Shown: one piece after another, positions 59,134 to 64,000 of the stretch
Numbering within the stretch: position 1 is the first letter of the stretch
Layout of the letters: each line of letters opens with the position of its first letter
From: Solirubrobacteraceae bacterium
GTDB lineage: Bacteria > Actinomycetota > Thermoleophilia > Solirubrobacterales > Solirubrobacteraceae
NCBI GenBank assembly: GCA_030447505.1
Contig: JAUJOT010000004.1
Span: 186,001 to 250,000 of the forward strand
Direction of reading: 5' to 3'
DNA: 64,000 nucleotides
Made by a program: the position numbers and the translations under genes
Notes under the pieces: generated by a model
Told to the model about the DNA's origin: nothing
Seen by the model: the letters and a program-made list of their open reading frames with translations, nothing else
Databases searched by the model: none

Positions 59134-61736
59134 GCGGCGAGGAGTCGCCACGTCTCCCCGGCGATCCCTACGGAGTGCCGGACCGACGCAAGCCGAGCGA
59201 AGGCACCTACACCGTCAACGGGGTGCGCGCGCGGGTTGACGCATGGCGAGCACAGAACTATCCGCTCGCTTCGGCGACCTCTCGGCGGTTGCTCGCGTTC
59301 TGGTTTGCCGACGAGCATCGCTCGGACGACGGGCGCCCCTTCCGCTTCTACTTCTGCCAGCGCGAGGCGGTGGAGACATTCATCTACCTGACCGAGATCG
59401 AGCCGGTCCGCGGTCTGAAGGACCTTCTCGAGTACGCCGAGCACGGAATGACAATCCAGCCCGGCGAGCCGAAGCGCCAGCGCCTAGCAATCAAAATGGC
59501 CACGGGCTCGGGCAAGACCATGGCGATGAGCTTGTGTGTCGTCTGGTCCTACTTCCACGCGCTCTACGAGGACGACTCGCCGATGACGACGTCGTTCCTG
59601 GTGATCGCCCCCAACCTGATCGTCTTCGAGCGGCTGAAGTCCGACTTCGGTGACGCAGCGACGTTCCGGCGCGACCCGCTCGTGCCCGCGGAGTGGTCAC
59701 ACGACTTCGATCTCGCTGTCCTGTTGCAGGACGATCCGGCGCCGGTCACGGCCCGCGGCGTCCTCTACCTCACGAACGTTCAGAGGCTCTACGAGCCGTC
59801 GACAACGCGCGGCAAGTCCAGCCCGGCGCCGAATCCCGTAGAGGCGATGCTGGGTCCGCGCGTCAACCGCGACGTCGACGCGTCCTCCGCCGAGGAGCTC
59901 TTCGATCGGATCGCCGAGCGACACCGAGTGATGGTGCTCAACGACGAGGCGCACCACGTCCACGACGAGAAGCTCAAGTGGAACCAGACGATCGAACGAC
60001 TCCACGACGAGCTCCGCTCCCGCACCCCCGACGACTCGAGCGCTGGTGTTGTGTCGCAGCTCGACTACTCCGCGACGCCGAAATACGAGAAGGGCGGCGT
60101 CTTCCGCCACGTCGTCGTCGACTACCCGCTCGCGGAGGCGGTCGCCGACGGGATCGTCAAGACACCAGTCATCGGCGAGGTCTCAGGAGCAAAAGTCGAG
60201 CTCGGCGCCACGTCCTTCCAACGCAACCGGCAATGGCTCGACGTGGCAGTGGGCCGCTGGAGGGCATTCAACGACGCGCTCTCGCCCTCTGGCAAACGTC
60301 CCGTTCTCTTCGTCATGTGCGAGAACACGCTCGCCGCAGACGAGGCTGGGGACTACCTACGCCAGCTCTCGGACTTCTCTGGCGACCAGCTGCTCGTAAT
60401 CCACACGAATCGATCTGGTGAGATCACCAAGGACGATCTCGACCTCGCTCGCCGTGCTGCTCGCGATGTAGACGAGCCCGACAGTCGCATCCGCTGCATC
60501 GTCAGCGTCCTCATGCTGCGCGAAGGCTGGGACGTCCGCAACGTCTGCGTGATCGTCACGCTGCGGCCGCTGAGCGCCGCCAACAAGATCCTTCCGGAGC
60601 AGGCGCTGGGCCGCGGGCTGCGGCGTATGACACCGCCGGGCTCTGGGTTCGACGAACGCGTCGTCGTGATCGAGCACGAGGCATTCCGGAACCTCTGGAA
60701 CACCGAGCTCGACGGCGGCCTCGTAGTCGAGAAAGAAGACGCCGACAAGATCCAACCGGGCGCCGTCACGATCTTCCCGGACGAGGCCAAACGCCGTTTC
60801 GACATCATCATCCCGCAGCTCACGCGCGCGCTCGCGCGATCCGACAGCGCACTCAGTCAGCTGCATCCCAACGACGTGCCGGATCCCAAGAAGCAGCTCG
60901 CCGTCCCTGACGTCCAGCCCGACGAATACGTGCAGTACCGCGGCGTGCACCTGATCGACAAGGGCGTGATCGAGGAGTACGAGTTCTACGTGCCGTACGC
61001 GGAGGATCCGAGCGGCGTGATCACCTACTACACGCGTAGCGTTGCGAAGGAGGCGGGCGTCGACCGCCTCTCAGGAGCGTTCGCAACGCTTGCCCCGATG
61101 GTCCGCGACTACCTGAAGCAGCGCGTGTTCGAGCAGCCCGTCGAGCTCGAGGACAAGGTCATCCTGCGTCGCTTGGCCGAGAACGACGCGCAAGCCCTCG
61201 TCGTCGGCGCGTTCCGCGACGCGATTCGCGCGCTGTCGATCACCGAGCGTGAGCCGACGATCCAGGAGAACGCGTTGCGTGTGTCCGAGACGCCGCCGTT
61301 CCCGTGGTCGCGGGAGACGGTCGCCGGCGAGCGCACCGTGTTCAACCTGACACCCGTCGACAGCTCGCTCGAGGCACGGTTTGCGCGGTTCCTCGATCGC
61401 GCGAGCGACGTGACGGCGTGGGCGAAGCTCACGATGAACACCCGCTTTGCGCTCGAGTACATCTCCAAGGCCGGCTCGCTGCGCTACTACTACCCCGACT
61501 TCGTCATGCGGCTCAGCGACGACACCTGTCTCATCGTCGAGACGAAGGGCCAAGAGGACCTCGACGTCGCCCTCAAGGACCGCCGCGCCCGCCGCTGGTG
61601 CCAAGACTCCACACGCCTTGCCGGCCGCGAGTGGGCCTACGAGAAGGTGCCGCAGAAGCTCTTCGACACCTTCGACGGCGACAGCGTCGAAGGCCTGCGA
61701 CGGTTCCTAGACGCGAGCGGAACTGCAACGAATTAG
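59130..61736 (+). CDS. Type III restriction enzyme Res subunit (helicase-nuclease)
   Basis: An 868-residue SF2 helicase-nuclease. Walker A is KMATGSGKTMAMS near residue 125, the DEAH box LNDEAHHVHD near 272, then LMLREGWDVRNVCVIVTLRP and QALGRGLRRM as motifs V and VI. The C-terminal PD-ExK nuclease is YYYPDFVMRL followed by LIVETKGQ near 790. With Mod it should cut unmodified DNA. GTG or ATG start at 59130 overlaps the mod stop. Confidence 0.93.
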   Translation: MSGEESPRLPGDPYGVPDRRKPSEGTYTVNGVRARVDAWRAQNYPLASATSRRLLAFWFADEHRSDDGRPFRFYFCQREAVETFIYLTEIEPVRGLKDLLEYAEHGMTIQPGEPKRQRLAIKMATGSGKTMAMSLCVVWSYFHALYEDDSPMTTSFLVIAPNLIVFERLKSDFGDAATFRRDPLVPAEWSHDFDLAVLLQDDPAPVTARGVLYLTNVQRLYEPSTTRGKSSPAPNPVEAMLGPRVNRDVDASSAEELFDRIAERHRVMVLNDEAHHVHDEKLKWNQTIERLHDELRSRTPDDSSAGVVSQLDYSATPKYEKGGVFRHVVVDYPLAEAVADGIVKTPVIGEVSGAKVELGATSFQRNRQWLDVAVGRWRAFNDALSPSGKRPVLFVMCENTLAADEAGDYLRQLSDFSGDQLLVIHTNRSGEITKDDLDLARRAARDVDEPDSRIRCIVSVLMLREGWDVRNVCVIVTLRPLSAANKILPEQALGRGLRRMTPPGSGFDERVVVIEHEAFRNLWNTELDGGLVVEKEDADKIQPGAVTIFPDEAKRRFDIIIPQLTRALARSDSALSQLHPNDVPDPKKQLAVPDVQPDEYVQYRGVHLIDKGVIEEYEFYVPYAEDPSGVITYYTRSVAKEAGVDRLSGAFATLAPMVRDYLKQRVFEQPVELEDKVILRRLAENDAQALVVGAFRDAIRALSITEREPTIQENALRVSETPPFPWSRETVAGERTVFNLTPVDSSLEARFARFLDRASDVTAWAKLTMNTRFALEYISKAGSLRYYYPDFVMRLSDDTCLIVETKGQEDLDVALKDRRARRWCQDSTRLAGREWAYEKVPQKLFDTFDGDSVEGLRRFLDASGTATN

Positions 61737-61789
61737 CGCAACCGAGCGACGACTCGATCGTCTGCCCCTACTGTCAAGATGGATCCCCG

Positions 61790-62107
61790 ATGGCACGCGC
61801 GACCACATCCGACCAAGGCACGCAGATCGACCTCACGGCCTGGGCCAAGGAGCTCGACGAGGAGCGCGACCGCCTGGAGAAGGCCAATGAGCGCCGGGCC
61901 GCACGTCGCGGCTACCTGGTCTTCGCTACGGACCCGGAGAGCTCCCCGGACGAGCCCGGCTACCGCGAGGTTTTCGCGACCGAGGCGAAGACCCCGGGCG
62001 AGGCGACCGCGAAGATCCGCCCGCTTGCCAAGGGCCGACGTCTTCGGACCTTCCTTGCGACGGGCACGTATAAGGAAGAGCTCGCCGACGCTCGCTGGGT
62101 CGCGTAG
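61790..62107 (+). CDS. Small hypothetical protein after res
   Basis: A 105-residue protein, mostly charged helices followed by a beta-rich part (RGYLVFATDPESSPDEPGYR, RLRTFLATGTYKEELADARW). It lies about 50 bases after res on the same strand, so it may belong to the restriction operon. No family recognised. Confidence 0.5.
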   Translation: MARATTSDQGTQIDLTAWAKELDEERDRLEKANERRAARRGYLVFATDPESSPDEPGYREVFATEAKTPGEATAKIRPLAKGRRLRTFLATGTYKEELADARWVA

Positions 62108-62136
62108 CAGGACGCCTCTCGCGGCAGTCGAATCGG

Positions 62137-62895
62137 CTACGTCGATTCGGGCCGACGTAGCTCCAGCGCGTCTCGGAGACGTCGCTCGATCTGTGGCAAG
62201 CGCTTCATGAGACGCTCGTGAATCGAGTCGTGGAGATCGTGGGAGTCGAGGTCCTGGCCGCGGAACGCGGCGGCGAGCGCGTCGGCGACCTCGCGTTCCA
62301 TCAGGGGGTAGGTTGACTCCCAGACGACTGCTGGCGGGATCGTTGACCCATGACGTTGCACGAGACGCGCCAAGGCCGGCCAGTCGGCGTTGATGATCAC
62401 GATGTGCGCAGGAGGTGGGTGGTAGAACGCCGGCATGCTGGGCCGCGGTAGTCCGCCCTCCGGGCCAGGCTGGCGCGTCCTGACCCAATACATCTTCAAT
62501 CGCCATCGATCCTTCGAAAGCGCCTGAGCTTGCGGTGCATCAAGCGCTTCCGGGCGCTGGATCGGACCATCAGTGTCAAACGTCGGGCCCGAGGCTTGCG
62601 AGGCGAAGAAGGCCGCGATGTCTGGCCGCGGGCCCTCGCGATGCTGTAGCCGCTCCTCGAGATTCGCACGCAGCGCTTCCGTCATGATCGCTGCGCCAGC
62701 GTCTGCAGTGCTCGCCACTCGGTGGCCCTCGACGATAAGGACTTGCATCCCATGAGCGTCGATCAGCCGGACGGTCCGGTCGAGTTCACGGATGAGCACC
62801 CGAGCGTCCTCAAGCTGCGTGATGTGCGTCGAGACCGCTGCTCGCCCGATCGCGAAGCGTGCCTCCATCTCGGTGGCGAGCTCCGAGGGGCTCAC
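62137..62895 (-). CDS. Hypothetical protein with N-terminal winged-helix-like region
   Basis: A 252-residue protein. The first 60 residues (MSPSELATEMEARFAIGRAA, VSTHITQLEDARVLIREL) read as a winged helix. The rest has no motif I know (HPPPAHIVIINADWPALARL, YPLMEREVADALAAAFRGQD). It converges with the restriction genes and may be a regulator in the island. Confidence 0.5.
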   Translation of the reverse strand: MSPSELATEMEARFAIGRAAVSTHITQLEDARVLIRELDRTVRLIDAHGMQVLIVEGHRVASTADAGAAIMTEALRANLEERLQHREGPRPDIAAFFASQASGPTFDTDGPIQRPEALDAPQAQALSKDRWRLKMYWVRTRQPGPEGGLPRPSMPAFYHPPPAHIVIINADWPALARLVQRHGSTIPPAVVWESTYPLMEREVADALAAAFRGQDLDSHDLHDSIHERLMKRLPQIERRLRDALELRRPEST

Positions 62896-62968
62896 GCGTT
62901 CGGTGACTAGTCAGCATGGACGCGGTCGAGGGCTGGCCCTCGCGCGTCGCATCTGTCGCGGGTTGACT

Positions 62969-63006
62969 TATGCGGTGTTGAGGGCCGCTTCGGCCAGAGC
63001 CGCATA
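62969..63006 (+). ncRNA. Nested hairpin upstream of the IS110 transposase, candidate bridge RNA part
   Basis: TATGCGG (62969-62975) pairs with CCGCATA (63000-63006), and inside it GGCCG (62983-62987) pairs with CGGCC (62991-62995) around CTT. It lies in the short non-coding leader just before the IS110 transposase ATG (63024), where IS110-group elements encode their bridge RNA. Confidence 0.5.
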
Positions 63007-63023
63007 CGAGGGAGGACCAGCCC

Positions 63024-64000
63024 ATGCCGGACGTTAGCTCGATCGCCCCTGAGCAGGTGCGCCTGTGGGCGAGCCTGGATGTGCACAAGCACTCGATCGT
63101 CGCCGCGACGCTGCCGCCGGTCGGCGGCACGCCCGAGCTGCAGCGCATCGAGAACACGGAACGCGCGATCCGCCGCTTCATCGACCGCCTCGGCGGCCCG
63201 GACGGTCTTGCCGTCAGCTATGAGGCCGGCCCCTGCGGCTTTGATCTGCTGCGGCTGCTCGCGCGCCTGGGCGTCGCGTGCGACGTGATCGCCCCGTCGC
63301 TGGTGCCCGTGCGCGCGGGTGATCGCGTGAAGACCGACAAGCGTGACGCCAAGAAGCTGGTGCGGCTGTATCGCGCCGGCGAGCTTTCGTTCGTGCGGCC
63401 CCCGACAGCGCAGCAGGAAGGCCTGCGTGACCTGGTGCGCTGCCGCGACGATCTGATGTGCGCCAGGCGCGCGGCACGCCATCGCATCGCCAAGGCGCTG
63501 TTGCGTCACGGCCACATCTTCTGTGAGGGAAAGAAGTCCTGGACGCGTCAGCACTACGCGTGGGTGCGCCGCCAGCGCGTGGCCGACGAGCTCGCCCAGC
63601 GCGCGGTCGATCACATGCTCTGCCATCTCGACAGCCTCGACGCGCAGATCGCTGTCGTCGATCACGAGCTCGAGCAGATCGCGACACGCGAGCCGTGGTG
63701 TGACCCTGTCGCGTGGCTGTGCTGCTTTCGCGGGATCTCGACGCGGACCGCGCTCGGGCTGCTCGCCGAGATCGGCGACTTCCGGCGCTTCGGATCGGCA
63801 CGCGAGCTGATGAGCTACCTCGGCCTGACGCCAACCGAGTACTCCTCCGGCGATCAGCAACACCGCGGACACATCACCAAGTGCGGCAACCAGCACGCCC
63901 GCCGGCTGCTCGTCGAAGCGGCCTGGCACTACCGCCACAGACCCCGCCGCAGCCAGCGCGCCGACCGACTCGCCGACCGCGTCCCCACCGACGTCAACAC
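63024..64000 (+). CDS. IS110-family transposase, 3' end outside the window
   Basis: The protein begins MPDVSSIAPEQVRLWASLDV and is open to the window edge (about 325 residues seen, of an expected 350-420). The DEDD catalytic residues are in WASLDVHKHSIVA, SYEAGPCGFDL and VKTDKRDAKKL. The C-terminal transposase part has FRGISTRTALGLLAEIGDFR, LMSYLGLTPTEYSSG and KCGNQHARRLLVEAAW, where the conserved serine of the family lies. ATG at 63024 has a good ribosome binding site (GGGAGGA). Confidence 0.94.
   Translation, partial: MPDVSSIAPEQVRLWASLDVHKHSIVAATLPPVGGTPELQRIENTERAIRRFIDRLGGPDGLAVSYEAGPCGFDLLRLLARLGVACDVIAPSLVPVRAGDRVKTDKRDAKKLVRLYRAGELSFVRPPTAQQEGLRDLVRCRDDLMCARRAARHRIAKALLRHGHIFCEGKKSWTRQHYAWVRRQRVADELAQRAVDHMLCHLDSLDAQIAVVDHELEQIATREPWCDPVAWLCCFRGISTRTALGLLAEIGDFRRFGSARELMSYLGLTPTEYSSGDQQHRGHITKCGNQHARRLLVEAAWHYRHRPRRSQRADRLADRVPTDVN

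Noticed and set aside
1-64000. CRISPR arrays or rRNA genes
   Set aside because: No regularly spaced repeats of CRISPR size and no rRNA-like sequence were seen on reading.

Overview
The window is GC-rich, with densely packed genes, many 4-bp ATGA overlaps and frequent GTG or TTG starts. The gene set is that of a soil-type high-GC Gram-positive bacterium. Gene content and codon use suggest an actinobacterium, possibly of the Thermoleophilia (Solirubrobacter/Conexibacter-like) group. That placement is an inference, since no rRNA lies in the window.

Bases 1-17,270 are core-like chromosome: a class I fructose-bisphosphate aldolase (cut by the window edge), a STAS protein, a RecQ-type helicase, a formate/nitrite-type channel, a universal stress protein, two NarL-type two-component pairs, small stress proteins and a complete seven-gene Mrp cation/proton antiporter operon (mrpA-G). 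Several decayed genes lie between them (FAD-linked oxidase, AI-2E-type transporter, UvrA-like fragment).

Bases 17,270-27,640 are the most interesting part. On the minus strand, selD, a tRNA-Sec(UCA) and selA run together, followed by an AbrB/PIN toxin-antitoxin pair and selB, which carries a frameshift near its 3' end. Divergently, on the plus strand, lies a glycine-reductase-like operon grdE-grdB-grdC-trx-grdA. Both grdB and grdA contain an in-frame UGA at exactly the family selenocysteine position, so gene callers that read UGA as stop would break both genes. The complex looks non-canonical: GrdE lacks the cysteine that normally becomes the pyruvoyl group, GrdB has UGTG instead of the UxxC motif, and no grdD is present here. 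The locus therefore encodes the Sec-insertion machinery together with its likely clients, and those clients may have a different substrate or chemistry from the clostridial enzyme.

Bases 28,890-39,670 are a C-P lyase (phosphonate) operon on the minus strand: phnD-C-E-F-G-H-I-J-K-L, then an unusual 822-residue fusion of PhnM, a GNAT acetyltransferase and an inositol-monophosphatase-like domain, then an HD-domain protein of the phosphonate type. Two matching palindromes with core TTGnCTAGACAA, upstream of phnD and of phnF, are the likely PhnF operators.

Bases 40,700-64,000 are accessory. One tightly overlapping minus-strand operon encodes a sigma factor, a small protein, an XRE-like regulator, an ImmA/IrrE metallopeptidase and an SbcD/SbcC (Mre11/Rad50) nuclease pair. 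Then come a divergent HARE-HTH-like protein, a serine recombinase with a candidate crossover palindrome, an AbiV/HEPN-like protein with an HNH-like protein, a TcmP/DUF5131 pair, an IS3 element, a type III restriction-modification pair (mod-res) and an IS110 transposase running off the end. This has the look of a defence and mobility island.
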